From: Flavobacteriales bacterium UBA4110
GTDB taxonomy: Bacteria > Bacteroidota > Bacteroidia > Flavobacteriales > Weeksellaceae
Reading direction: 5' to 3'
Length of the DNA stretch: 64,000 nt
NCBI GenBank assembly: GCA_002383165.1
Contig: DFXK01000009.1
Location: 92,775-156,774, forward strand
Below the pieces are notes generated by a model. It made no database searches, had not been told where the DNA came from, and saw only the letters and a list, made by a program, of their open reading frames with translations. This document shows positions 24,262 through 33,169 of this stretch, one piece after another (positions within the stretch are counted from its first letter, which is position 1; the number at the start of each line of letters is the position of its first letter). Made by a program: the position numbers and the translations under genes.

Positions 24262-24978
24262 TTATTTGTGAACGTGAAGTCCACACTCTTTTTTGCTGGC
24301 ATCTTCCCACCACCATCTACCGGCACGAAAATCTTCGCCCGGCTGAATCGCACGTGTACAAGGTGCACAGCCGATGCTAACGAAACCTTTGTCGTGCAAA
24401 ATATTATAAGGAATATTATTTTTTTTTATATAATCTCTAACTTGTTCCGTTGTCCAGAAGAGAATTGGATGGTATTTAATGATTTGATTGGACTCATCCC
24501 ATTCGAATTGAGAAAGATTTTCTCTTGCGACGGAATGTTCGGCTCTTAGTCCTGTAATCCAAATTTTGTTGCTTTTCAAAGCTCTTTTTAAAGGATGAAC
24601 TTTTCTAATATCACAACACATTTTTCTGTTCTCCACCGACCTGTAAAAAGAATCAGGTCCATTTTCCTGAATAAAAGGTTCTAATTCTTCGGGATTTGGA
24701 TAATAAGCTTTGATTGGAAGTTTGTATTTGGATTTAGTTAAATTCCAAGTGTTGTAAGTATCTTCGAATAAACGACCTGTATCTAATGTAAAAACATTGA
24801 TTCCTGAATTTTTCACATAATCCGTAATCACTTGGTCTTCGAAACTAAAGCTTGTGGAAAAGCAAACTTCGTCGGGAAAAGTATTCGTCAGAATCTCCAG
24901 AACTTCTTCTATCGATTTTGATTCAATGTTTTCATCAATCAGTTTTTGGTAAGTTTCTTTTAGTTCGTTGTTCATCAT
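24262..24978 (-). CDS. cysH: Assimilatory APS reductase (CysH family, Fe-S type)
   Basis: 238 residues. The PP-loop-derived fold shows CFSTSFSFEDQVITD, FTLDTGRLFEDTY and GLRAEHSVAR. The [4Fe-4S] ligands C121-C122 (KMCCDIRK) and C204-x2-C207 (IGCAPCTRA) are present, with the catalytic C232 in KKECGLHVHK. This cysteine pattern is that of APS reductases rather than PAPS reductases, and no APS kinase is encoded here. It makes sulfite plus AMP using thioredoxin. It is first in the cysH-cysD-cysN-TSUP run. Sulfite reductase is not in the window. The second Met is an equally possible start. Confidence 0.94.
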   Translation of the reverse strand: MMNNELKETYQKLIDENIESKSIEEVLEILTNTFPDEVCFSTSFSFEDQVITDYVKNSGINVFTLDTGRLFEDTYNTWNLTKSKYKLPIKAYYPNPEELEPFIQENGPDSFYRSVENRKMCCDIRKVHPLKRALKSNKIWITGLRAEHSVARENLSQFEWDESNQIIKYHPILFWTTEQVRDYIKKNNIPYNILHDKGFVSIGCAPCTRAIQPGEDFRAGRWWWEDASKKECGLHVHK

Positions 24979-24996
24979 TAGATATTATCCGAAATG

Positions 24997-25028
24997 CAAA
25001 TTTAACAATTCATTAAAATCTGACCAAA
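24997..25028 (-). promoter_or_regulatory. Promoter of the cysH operon
   Basis: Minus strand TTTG (25028-25025), 20 bases, TAAATTTG (25004-24997); exact consensus with optimal spacing, 18 bases before the cysH ATG. Confidence 0.75.
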
Positions 25029-25057
25029 TTAGTATAATTTAAATTTTGTTAATTAAA

Positions 25058-26089
25058 TCAGTAAAATCTTTTCACATCAATTTCAGAATCCAGTTCAATA
25101 TCACTTTCTAAGTAATCGAAAAGAACTTTGGAAAAATAACTTCCGTTGTAAACACCTCTTGCTCCCAATCCATTAAAAATATAAAAATTCTGATACTTCT
25201 GATGTCTACCTAAAATTGGTCTTCTGTCTGCAACTGTAGCACGAAAAGCAAAATTGATATCTTTGATTTCAAAATCGTTTTTGTATAATTCGCGAAGTCC
25301 ATTTTCTAATTCCTCAAAAGATGCTTTGTTGATATCATCTGAATTATCAAAACGGTCGTAAGTTCCGCCGTAATAATATTCATCATTTTCAAGATTGAAC
25401 AAGAAATGTTTCTTCTTAATAATATAAGGTTCTGGTTTCAATTTAAGTATTATTTTTAAGCAATGTCCTTTATTGGGTTTAATTGGAATTTCTTTAAAAT
25501 AAGGATTATGATTGCTTGCGACTCCTTCGCAGAAAATGAGGTTTTTAAATGAAAGATATTTGTAAGAATTGTTTTCAGTATTAATCAAATCATAATCAAA
25601 TTTTTCTCTGATTAAATAATTGTTCTCTTCTAAATAATTGAGCGTATCTTGGAAAAAATCTGTTACATTTAATCTTGAAGAATGATTTACTTTTCCAGCT
25701 TCAAAAGGATTTTCTACACTATTAAGTTTAATAAAATCATTATTAAGAAAAGATTCTAAGTTTTCTTTCTCAGAATTTTTCTTCCATTGCACTTTCTCAG
25801 AATCATTATGAAAAATTCGAACAACGTTTTCATCAATCAAATAATTTTTAGAAGTATAAGTTTCTATTTCTTTGAAGATGACATCCAGATAGTCGATCTG
25901 TTCCTGAGACTTCCAAAATGTATTGAATCTTTTCAGAATAACCGGATTACAAACGCCAGCAGAAATTTGAGACGCAGAGATATTCTCATCATAAAAAATC
26001 TTAAACGATTTCTTTTCTTTAATCAACTGATGAGCGAAAAAAACTCCTGCATATCCAGCTCCAACGATGATGTAATCTACCTGTTCCAT
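25058..26089 (-). CDS. FAD-dependent oxidoreductase, DAO family
   Basis: 343 residues. The N-terminal Rossmann motif YIIVGAGYAGVFFAHQL (about 6-22) and the C-terminal RPILGRHQKYQNFYIFNGLGARG mark a D-amino-acid-oxidase-fold flavoprotein like glycine oxidase/ThiO, MnmC-C or sarcosine oxidase. KPNKGHCLKI and YYYGGTYDRF fit the FAD/substrate cap. The substrate is not evident; it lies upstream of the cys operon but has its own space, so no link to sulfur metabolism is implied. It ends at a good terminator shared with nothing on the other strand. Confidence 0.8.
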   Translation of the reverse strand: MEQVDYIIVGAGYAGVFFAHQLIKEKKSFKIFYDENISASQISAGVCNPVILKRFNTFWKSQEQIDYLDVIFKEIETYTSKNYLIDENVVRIFHNDSEKVQWKKNSEKENLESFLNNDFIKLNSVENPFEAGKVNHSSRLNVTDFFQDTLNYLEENNYLIREKFDYDLINTENNSYKYLSFKNLIFCEGVASNHNPYFKEIPIKPNKGHCLKIILKLKPEPYIIKKKHFLFNLENDEYYYGGTYDRFDNSDDINKASFEELENGLRELYKNDFEIKDINFAFRATVADRRPILGRHQKYQNFYIFNGLGARGVYNGSYFSKVLFDYLESDIELDSEIDVKRFY

Positions 26090-26097
26090 AAAATAAA

Positions 26098-26127
26098 AAA
26101 CCTGAGTAAAGATACTCAGGTTTTTTT
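26098..26127 (-). terminator. Terminator at the end of the gldKLMN operon
   Basis: AAACCTGAGTA, loop AAGA, TACTCAGGTTT, then T's. It lies between gldN and the FAD oxidoreductase gene on the minus strand, 20 bp after the gldN stop, and is symmetric in A/T tracts. Confidence 0.85.
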
Positions 26128-26146
26128 ATTTGGAATATGAGAAATA

Positions 26147-27385
26147 TTAGTAATTCCACATATCATTTTCCATTTGTAGAATCTGTGCTTTGATTCTGTC
26201 GCTTTCTTCAAGTTGACCTTCCGCATCATTAGGAATATACTCATCGATGTTACCGCTACCAGCTCTACCCATTCCGTTATCAGTCTTGTAAATTACAGAA
26301 GAAAATCTTCTTGCATTCAGAACGTCATCGAAAGTGATGTCTGAAGTAGAATTCTTCGCATTAAAGATATAATTGCTGCTTAGAACTTGTCTAGCATCCG
26401 GATAATAGATCCAGAAAAGATCAATTAAATCATCCGCACCACCTCCTAATGAAGCATTATCTACAGGCTGTCCAGCTTCAGCTAAAGCAGCTGCTTGTGA
26501 AGCTCTAAGTTTAGCCGCATTTGGATCTTCACCCATTGCTGCAATACCAAGCAGTCTGTATCTAAGCTGTGTATCTCTCTTATCAATATACCACATACCC
26601 ATCAACTTAAGCGCTTTTACTTTTTCCGTACTAGTTACGATCTTATCAACGTTAGCAGTGATATCGTTTCTGTTGATTTTGTACCAGCTTCCATCTAATT
26701 TAACAAGAACAGTATTTGGTGCAATATTTACAGCTTTTGGAGTTGCTTTTTTAGCTGCTTTTTTCTTTTTACCTTTCTTGGTAGTTGTTGTAGTTTCTTC
26801 TGCAAGAGTGTCTTGAACTACAGGAGAACTCCCATCATTATATAATAAAACGTCTTCTAGTCTAGTGCTGTAAAAAGCTTTTATAGAACTAATATCAGAA
26901 TCTGTTGAATTAAGAATAGAAGTAAAATACTTTTTAAGATTGTTAGCAGTAGCATCATCAATCTTATTTTCGTTCAAAGTCTGAGAAAAGTAATCAGATA
27001 CTTGGACTGCAGATGTAGCAGAAACAATCTGCTCCGGTGTAAGTCTTGAAGTAAAATCATCTCCAGAATATACCTCTTTTATTTTGCCATTATTAACAGC
27101 ATCTAATAAAATTTGATAAAGAGACTTATTTTGAGAAACCAAGCCATCAGAATTATGGTAAAAAGGCTGATTGATTTTATCATTCATATCAATAATTTCC
27201 CATACAACCATACTTCTCAAGATGTCTTTATCTTCGATAAATCCATATTTAAGAGGTGTAATACTATCTTTCTTAATCTCACGATTTTCTCTGAATGTCT
27301 GAGGCGAATTAGCATTGAGAATGCTGCTCTGTCCAAAAGCCATTGCCGAAGAAAGACAAATTAAACTATATATAATCTTTTTCAT
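26147..27385 (-). CDS. gldN: Type IX secretion / gliding protein GldN
   Basis: 412 residues, last of gldKLMN. GldN is a periplasmic partner of the GldK lipoprotein ring (PorN in Porphyromonas). Signal peptide MKKIIYSLICLSSAMAFGQ; then RSMVVWEIIDMNDKINQPFY, SLYQILLDAV, the W-Y-I-D-K-R region (LMGMWYIDKRDTQLRYRLLGIA) and the C-terminal DDLIDLFWIYYPDARQVL and DDVLNARRFSSVIYK. It is longer than the roughly 300-residue GldN/PorN I know, mainly through a middle insert (about 115-220) that includes a T-rich/K-rich linker TTTTTKKGKKKKAAKKATPK. It is translated 47 bp behind gldM. Confidence 0.93.
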   Translation of the reverse strand: MKKIIYSLICLSSAMAFGQSSILNANSPQTFRENREIKKDSITPLKYGFIEDKDILRSMVVWEIIDMNDKINQPFYHNSDGLVSQNKSLYQILLDAVNNGKIKEVYSGDDFTSRLTPEQIVSATSAVQVSDYFSQTLNENKIDDATANNLKKYFTSILNSTDSDISSIKAFYSTRLEDVLLYNDGSSPVVQDTLAEETTTTTKKGKKKKAAKKATPKAVNIAPNTVLVKLDGSWYKINRNDITANVDKIVTSTEKVKALKLMGMWYIDKRDTQLRYRLLGIAAMGEDPNAAKLRASQAAALAEAGQPVDNASLGGGADDLIDLFWIYYPDARQVLSSNYIFNAKNSTSDITFDDVLNARRFSSVIYKTDNGMGRAGSGNIDEYIPNDAEGQLEESDRIKAQILQMENDMWNY

Positions 27386-27432
27386 AATAAATATTGAATA
27401 GTAATAAAATCAATCAAACTTTTAAAATTCTT

Positions 27433-29001
27433 TTAAAGTACGTTTACAATAACGTTACCTATATTTGGAAGAACAACTCCATTTAAACCATTGGCTTTCG
27501 CTTGAATATCAAAAATTGTTACAACATCTCCGCTTCTAAGACCTTTTGTCAAAGATTCAACTTGACCAAGAGAACTACCGTTGATAGGCATTACCGGCTT
27601 ACCAGATACTTTAACTTTGAAACTTACAACATCAAATGTTACAGGGAAATCAAAGTCTGGAAGAGTTGCTGAAAGAGTCTGCTTTGAAATTGAAGCAGCA
27701 GGCATAGAAACATAACTAGCTCCTCTGATCTGACCTCTTGGAGGTGGAATATTTTTAATTCTAAAATCAAAAGCTTGGGTAATCATTTTTCCACTAGGTG
27801 ATTTTCCAGAGATTGTTAACTTAACAGTATTACCTGCACCAGGTGTTACATTCCATTTTCCTTTACCTCCACTTACAGAAGCACCTGCTGCTGATAAAGT
27901 AGTCGCATTAAGATCAGCTCCTAAGATAGATCCAGAAATTGGGTTAGCTAAACCTCTATATAGAACATTCATCTTATCCGCTGCTAAGATTGCACCACTT
28001 TGCTCTTTAAGCGCTTCTTGTCCAGATACAACACTCAATGTATGAGAATAAGGAAGAGAATGAGCTTTTCCATTTTTATCATTGAAAGTAATAGTACCTT
28101 GGAATTTCTGTTCTCCAGGAGTTCCAGTAGCAGGAGTAATAATACCTTGTCCATTAACAACCTTTGCACCGCTAATAGCTAAACCAGGAACAGAACTAGC
28201 AAAAGTTCCGATAGAAACTTTGATTTGAGCAGGTTCTCCTTTCATCACTGAACTTGGACCAGAAACTAAAGCTTCATAAGCGTCAAATTTGATATCAGCA
28301 TCTACTTTTTCCTGAAGCATTGAAGTAATTGCATCTGACTGCAAGTTTCTAGCCTCAGACTGAATAATTTCTAAGTTAGACAAAGCTGCTACCAATGGTT
28401 GGTTGTAAAACTTATATTGAATCCAACCTTGTGTGCTTCTCTTGTCTCCTTTAGGAAAATCTACTATTAGCATTTTTTGAGCTCTATCCGCAACTGTTTT
28501 AAGCTGTGGGTTGCCCCCAAAACTAGAAACGATAAAATTTCTTAAATCATCTACTTTTGTTTTTAAATCTTGAGCAGTTTTTGATGGTGTTTTTTCATCA
28601 CCATCTTTGAAGAAATTCTGAGTTGCTGGTTCAGTATTATTAAGTGCAGTTAGACTTTCCTCGATAGGTAATTTACTATCATACTCAGCCTCTACACTCA
28701 TTTTATTTTTAATTCCTTCAATAAAACCAACTAAATCATTGGTTTTTCCTTCCAAATTTTTGTATTGATCTAATAAAGGTCCATAAGTTTCTGGAGAAGC
28801 AACAGCTTTAGCCTCCAAAGTTTTCTTAAAAATTTTATCGTTACGCTCCTCTACTGTCAATCTCGTATCAGTCAAAGACTGATTCGTATCTTTATATGAT
28901 CTGATGATTTGCTGATCGATTGTCATTGCAAGCATTGCAATGAAAACCAAATACATCAGGTTAATCATCTTCTGACGTGGTGTCTGTTTACCTCCTGCCA
29001 T
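27433..29001 (-). CDS. gldM: Type IX secretion motor subunit GldM
   Basis: 522 residues. GldM and GldL form the proton-driven inner-membrane motor of the T9SS. A single N-terminal membrane helix (MINLMYLVFIAMLAM, about 12-27) begins right after the conserved GGKQTPRQ. A helical domain (30-220) and beta domains (GPSSVMKGEPAQIKVSIG..., GGKGKWNVTPGAG..., IPPPRGQIRGASYVSMPA) reach across the periplasm to the GldK/N ring. Length is standard. Located between gldL and gldN with short gaps. Confidence 0.96.
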   Translation of the reverse strand: MAGGKQTPRQKMINLMYLVFIAMLAMTIDQQIIRSYKDTNQSLTDTRLTVEERNDKIFKKTLEAKAVASPETYGPLLDQYKNLEGKTNDLVGFIEGIKNKMSVEAEYDSKLPIEESLTALNNTEPATQNFFKDGDEKTPSKTAQDLKTKVDDLRNFIVSSFGGNPQLKTVADRAQKMLIVDFPKGDKRSTQGWIQYKFYNQPLVAALSNLEIIQSEARNLQSDAITSMLQEKVDADIKFDAYEALVSGPSSVMKGEPAQIKVSIGTFASSVPGLAISGAKVVNGQGIITPATGTPGEQKFQGTITFNDKNGKAHSLPYSHTLSVVSGQEALKEQSGAILAADKMNVLYRGLANPISGSILGADLNATTLSAAGASVSGGKGKWNVTPGAGNTVKLTISGKSPSGKMITQAFDFRIKNIPPPRGQIRGASYVSMPAASISKQTLSATLPDFDFPVTFDVVSFKVKVSGKPVMPINGSSLGQVESLTKGLRSGDVVTIFDIQAKANGLNGVVLPNIGNVIVNVL

Positions 29002-29049
29002 TTTAATAAAATAATTTAATTGTTAAACAAAAATTAAAATGATAGTAAA

Positions 29050-29727
29050 TTAAGACTTCATTGCACTAAGCATACCACCGTAAACTCTGTTAAGGCTATT
29101 AAGATTAGAAGTTAAACCTTGTAATTCCTCGTTGAATTTTTCTGATTGTGCTGCAGACTTTTGAATATCTTCAACATATTTTTTACTGAACTCAGATTGT
29201 TTTTGACCTTGTTCTAATTGCAAAGCATATAAAGCATTAATGCTCTCCAAATGAGAAGCAGCAAGATTCAATTGCTCGTTATATTTGTGAGTAGAGGCAG
29301 AAACATCTACAGTTTGGTTAATTTGGTCTACAGAAGAAGAGAATTTATCAATCCCACCTCTTAATCTTTCGAATAAACTCACGTCCAATTTAGCATCCGC
29401 TAACATTTTGTCAAGTTTATCGGATAATGAAACTTCTAATTCTTTATTTTCTACTTTAGCAACAACTTTTCTTGGTTGTCTTTCAGCAGACTCATCCAAT
29501 AGTTCCGGATAAACATTTTCCCAAGCATAATGCTCCTCTTTTGCTGGTGGATCGAATGCAAAGAATAAGAAGATTAATGCTTCTGTGATCAAACCGGCAG
29601 CAAGCGCAACGTTACCAGTAATAGGGCCTAAGCTCCAGTGCGTCATCTTGAATAAAGCACCTAGAATTACAATAGCCGCACCAAACGAATAAACAAAATT
29701 TGTAATTGATTCTTTAGTTTTAAACAT
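29050..29727 (-). CDS. gldL: Type IX secretion motor subunit GldL
   Basis: 225 residues. Two membrane helices (about 10-30 and 38-58) joined by FKMTHWSLGPITGN, which includes the conserved glutamate/charged region (LITEALIFLFFAFDPP) implicated in proton flow. A cytoplasmic part (60-225) follows, rich in coiled-coil-forming LSDKLDKML and LLRLRGG-like repeats. GldL surrounds the GldM helices in the motor. Start at MFKTKESITNFVYSFGAAI is typical. Confidence 0.95.
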   Translation of the reverse strand: MFKTKESITNFVYSFGAAIVILGALFKMTHWSLGPITGNVALAAGLITEALIFLFFAFDPPAKEEHYAWENVYPELLDESAERQPRKVVAKVENKELEVSLSDKLDKMLADAKLDVSLFERLRGGIDKFSSSVDQINQTVDVSASTHKYNEQLNLAASHLESINALYALQLEQGQKQSEFSKKYVEDIQKSAAQSEKFNEELQGLTSNLNSLNRVYGGMLSAMKS

Positions 29728-29770
29728 TTTTTTGAATTTTTAGTTAGTAATAGTTAGTTAATATTAATTT

Positions 29771-31195
29771 TTATCTTGTTTTTCTTGAAAATTTCCCAGC
29801 TCCGGCAGGTATATCCTGAATTGTTCTAAATCCAATATAACTTCTTGCAGAGTCTTTTCTTTCCCAATCTCTGTAACCTGTCATTAATAGAAATCCAGCA
29901 TCTTTCCAAGATCCACCTCTTACAGTCTTTTTAACTTCCCTGTATGACTGATTGGATAAATTAGGATTTAATGTTGAGGAGAACTCATATGTTGAGTTAT
30001 TGTACGGAGATTCTGTCCACTCTGAAACGTTACCTGCCATGTCATATAAGCCATAACCGTTCTTTTGAAACTTTTTCACTGGAGCAGTGTAAGTATAATC
30101 GCCTTTTTCCTCGTTTTCTATATAAGAACCTCTTTTAGGTTTAAAGTTTGCAAGGTAACAACCTCTATCATCCTGAAGATAAGGACCACCCCATGGATAA
30201 GTAGCATTTTGAATTCCTCCTTTTGCAGCATATTCCCATTCTGCCTCTGTAGGAAGTCTGAAGCGCAATGCATTTTGCTTTTTCTTTTTCAGGCTATTAT
30301 TATAATCTGTTTTGATTTTAGTTTTGAAATCACAATAAGCTCTTGCCTGATCCCAGGTTACACCGACAACAGGATATTCTTTGTATGCATTATGCCAAAA
30401 ATATTGATTAAACAAAGGTTCATTATAAGCATAATTAAAATCCTTCACCCATACTGTGGTATCAGGATAAATTGCAATACTTTCTTTTTTAAGATACTTC
30501 GTTCCTCTATCTTTATCTTTTACTGCAGAAGATACATCCTCCCACTGATAACTGTATTTAATTTTAGACCAATCAATGATTCTCTCATTATTGACTCTCT
30601 TTTCAGCTGGTAAATACATTGATTCTAAAACCTCTGCATATTTTTCATCTGGATAAGCAGAAGTATTATAGGTTAATGGTACTTTTTTATCTAATTTTTT
30701 AGACTCATCATAACCATCTCTCCCTCCTTGAGACTCCAAAAACTTTTGATAAGGAGTTGCTTCTTCACCTGTTTTTTTTGAAGCGTAAGCATAGTCAGCA
30801 ATAGAACTTCCGTTCCCGCCTTCTTCGCCACCACCTTCACCAGCAGCTTCAGCTAACAAACCTCTGGCAATTGAATCTCGAACAGCGTTGATGAAAACAC
30901 GATATTCGGCATTTGTAACCTCAGTTTCATCCATAAAAAAGGAAGAGACCGTTACAGTTTTAGGCATTGCCTTTTCCGGAGTGTTGGAAAAATCCTGATC
31001 TGCCATTCCCATTACGAAAGATCCTCCTGGAATTGGAACCATGCCATAAGGTCTTTCAGCCACAAATGATTTTGAAGATCCTCTTGGAATAAGCTCACCC
31101 TTGATTCCGGGGTTACCTGTTATACCTTTCCCTCCACCTTTGGAACAAGAAATGATAACCGAAGTTGACAACAGTATAAATAATATCCTTTTCAT
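29771..31195 (-). CDS. gldK: Type IX secretion outer-membrane ring lipoprotein GldK
   Basis: 474 residues. Lipoprotein signal MKRILFILLSTSVIISCSKG with the lipobox cysteine at 17. A sulfatase-modifying-factor (FGE-like) domain follows: MVPIPGGSFVMGMADQDF, MDETEVTNAEYRVFI, the central VVGVTWDQARAYCDF, LPTEAEWEYAAKGG and the end GNVSEWTESPY, VRGGSWKDAGF and IGFRTIQD. FGE-fold GldK has no known enzyme activity and forms the periplasmic ring with GldN. A glycine/glutamate-rich insert (about 118-132) lies in the domain. First gene of gldKLMN. Confidence 0.95.
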   Translation of the reverse strand: MKRILFILLSTSVIISCSKGGGKGITGNPGIKGELIPRGSSKSFVAERPYGMVPIPGGSFVMGMADQDFSNTPEKAMPKTVTVSSFFMDETEVTNAEYRVFINAVRDSIARGLLAEAAGEGGGEEGGNGSSIADYAYASKKTGEEATPYQKFLESQGGRDGYDESKKLDKKVPLTYNTSAYPDEKYAEVLESMYLPAEKRVNNERIIDWSKIKYSYQWEDVSSAVKDKDRGTKYLKKESIAIYPDTTVWVKDFNYAYNEPLFNQYFWHNAYKEYPVVGVTWDQARAYCDFKTKIKTDYNNSLKKKKQNALRFRLPTEAEWEYAAKGGIQNATYPWGGPYLQDDRGCYLANFKPKRGSYIENEEKGDYTYTAPVKKFQKNGYGLYDMAGNVSEWTESPYNNSTYEFSSTLNPNLSNQSYREVKKTVRGGSWKDAGFLLMTGYRDWERKDSARSYIGFRTIQDIPAGAGKFSRKTR

Positions 31196-31303
31196 CCTAT
31201 TTTAAAGAAATTAAGCGGTAAATATATAATTTTTTTTATGAATAATTATCAATTTTAATTGAAAACGTAATTTGTTAAAGAATATTTCACAAAACACACA
31301 AAA

Positions 31304-33157
31304 TTATTCTACAGTAACTGATTTGGCAAGATTTCTCGGCTGGTCTACATTAGCTCCTCTAGCCACAGCAATATAATATGACAATAGCTGTAAAGGTATA
31401 GATGCCAAAATTGGAGAGAAGCATTCTGATGTCTCAGGAATCTCTATAATATAATCTGCCATTGCAGATACTTGAGTATCACCTTTACTAACAATAGCAA
31501 TCACCTTTCCTTTTCTCGCTTTGATTTCTTGTACATTGCTGACAATCTTATCATAATGTCCAACTTTTGGAGCAATAATAACGATTGGCATGTTTTCATC
31601 AATTAAAGCAATCGGTCCATGTTTCATTTCTGCAGCAGGATAACCCTCGGCGTGAATATAAGAAATCTCTTTTAATTTTAAAGCTCCTTCCAATGCGGCA
31701 GGGAAATTATAACCTCTTCCCAAATATAAGAAATTAGTAGCATCAACAAATTTGGATGCAATAGCTTTTACATTTTCATCCACTGAATTTAGAACATCTT
31801 CCACTTTCTTTGGAATTGCGTCCAATTCCGTAATTAACCTCATGAAATCTGCTTTTCCAAGATTTCCGTTGTGATTACCTAACTTGATTGCAATTAATGA
31901 TAAAATTGTCAATTGTGATGTGAAAGCTTTTGTAGAAGCGACACCTATTTCTGGTCCAGCATGCGTATAAGCACCAGCATCTGTATAACGAGCGATAGAA
32001 GAATCTACCACATTACAAATTCCGAAAACGAAAGCTCCTTTTTCTTTTGCAAGCTTAATGGCAGCCATTGTATCTGCAGTTTCACCTGATTGTGAGATTG
32101 CGATTACAACATCTTTAGAACTTATGATAGGATTTCTGTATCTGAACTCAGAAGCATACTCCACTTCTACAGGAACTCTAGCAAATTCTTCAATAAGATA
32201 CTCACCGATAAGTCCTGCGTGCCAAGAAGTACCACAAGCTATAATAATGATTCTTTCGGCGTTTGTAAGTCTTTCCAAATGATCCCATATTCCAGCCATT
32301 TTAATAATTCCTTCATCCACAAGAAGGCGGCCGCGCATTGTATCAAGAATGGATTTTGGCTGCTCGAAAATCTCTTTAAGCATAAAATGCTCATAGCCTG
32401 CTTTTTCAATTTGCTCAAGATTTAATCTTAGCTCCTGAAAAGCGGGTTCTATTTTCGTATTTTCCTTTATTGTTCTGATATCTATTCCAGATTCCAGAGA
32501 GATCGTCGCCATATGACCTTCTTCAAGATACACAGCTTCTTGTGTAAATTCAACAAATGGTGAAGCATCAGAAGCCACAAAATATTCATTTTCACCAATT
32601 CCTATTGCAAGTGGCGAACCTAATCTAGCAACAACTAATTGCCCTGGAAAATCTTCGTGCATTACTGAAATTGCATACGCTCCATACACTTCATTCAAGG
32701 CGTAACGAACGGCTTCAGAAAAATCAAGAGATTGATCTTTATCCATAAAATACTGAATTAAATTTACCAATACTTCAGTATCCGTCTCTGATTTAAATTC
32801 AAAGTTTTTATTGATAAGCATTGTTTTGATGGTATCGTAATTTTCAATAATACCATTATGTACAATTGCTATTTTTCCGTTGTTTGAAAGGTGTGGGTGA
32901 GAATTATTATCACTTGGAACGCCGTGTGTAGCCCACCTCGTATGCCCCATTCCAAGTTTGGAAGTTGCCTCAAGGTTTTTAGAAATTGCTACCAGATCAT
33001 CTACTTTTCCTTTTGTTTTTTTGAATTCAAACTTATCATTTTGTGATTCTAAAATTATACCTGCACTGTCATAACCACGATATTCTAGACGGCGCAATCC
33101 GTTTATTACAATAGCGTATGCATCTCTAAAACCTGTATAACCAACGATTCCGCACAT
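31304..33157 (-). CDS. glmS: Glucosamine-fructose-6-phosphate aminotransferase (isomerizing)
   Basis: 617 residues. GlmS makes glucosamine-6-phosphate from fructose-6-phosphate and glutamine, the entry to peptidoglycan and lipid A. The N-terminal glutaminase starts MCGIVGYTG with nucleophile C2 and has GHTRWATHG and HNGIIENYD. Two SIS domains follow (IACGTSWHAGL, ISQSGETADT, STKAFTSQ), ending QPRNLAKSVTVE, the conserved C-terminal tail. Upstream region shows no riboswitch. It follows the DUF4270 gene by 12 bp and is probably co-transcribed with it and the glycogen-synthase-like gene. Confidence 0.97.
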   Translation of the reverse strand: MCGIVGYTGFRDAYAIVINGLRRLEYRGYDSAGIILESQNDKFEFKKTKGKVDDLVAISKNLEATSKLGMGHTRWATHGVPSDNNSHPHLSNNGKIAIVHNGIIENYDTIKTMLINKNFEFKSETDTEVLVNLIQYFMDKDQSLDFSEAVRYALNEVYGAYAISVMHEDFPGQLVVARLGSPLAIGIGENEYFVASDASPFVEFTQEAVYLEEGHMATISLESGIDIRTIKENTKIEPAFQELRLNLEQIEKAGYEHFMLKEIFEQPKSILDTMRGRLLVDEGIIKMAGIWDHLERLTNAERIIIIACGTSWHAGLIGEYLIEEFARVPVEVEYASEFRYRNPIISSKDVVIAISQSGETADTMAAIKLAKEKGAFVFGICNVVDSSIARYTDAGAYTHAGPEIGVASTKAFTSQLTILSLIAIKLGNHNGNLGKADFMRLITELDAIPKKVEDVLNSVDENVKAIASKFVDATNFLYLGRGYNFPAALEGALKLKEISYIHAEGYPAAEMKHGPIALIDENMPIVIIAPKVGHYDKIVSNVQEIKARKGKVIAIVSKGDTQVSAMADYIIEIPETSECFSPILASIPLQLLSYYIAVARGANVDQPRNLAKSVTVE

Positions 33158-33169
33158 ATATTAAGTAGT

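Noticed and set aside
30065..30613. 182-codon open frame on the plus strand
   Set aside because: Antisense to gldK; composition (Ile/Phe/Cys-rich) is that of a reverse frame.
31190..33157. glmS ribozyme or other riboswitch
   Set aside because: Only 12 bp separate glmS from the DUF4270 gene, leaving no room for the fold, and no conserved core is seen.
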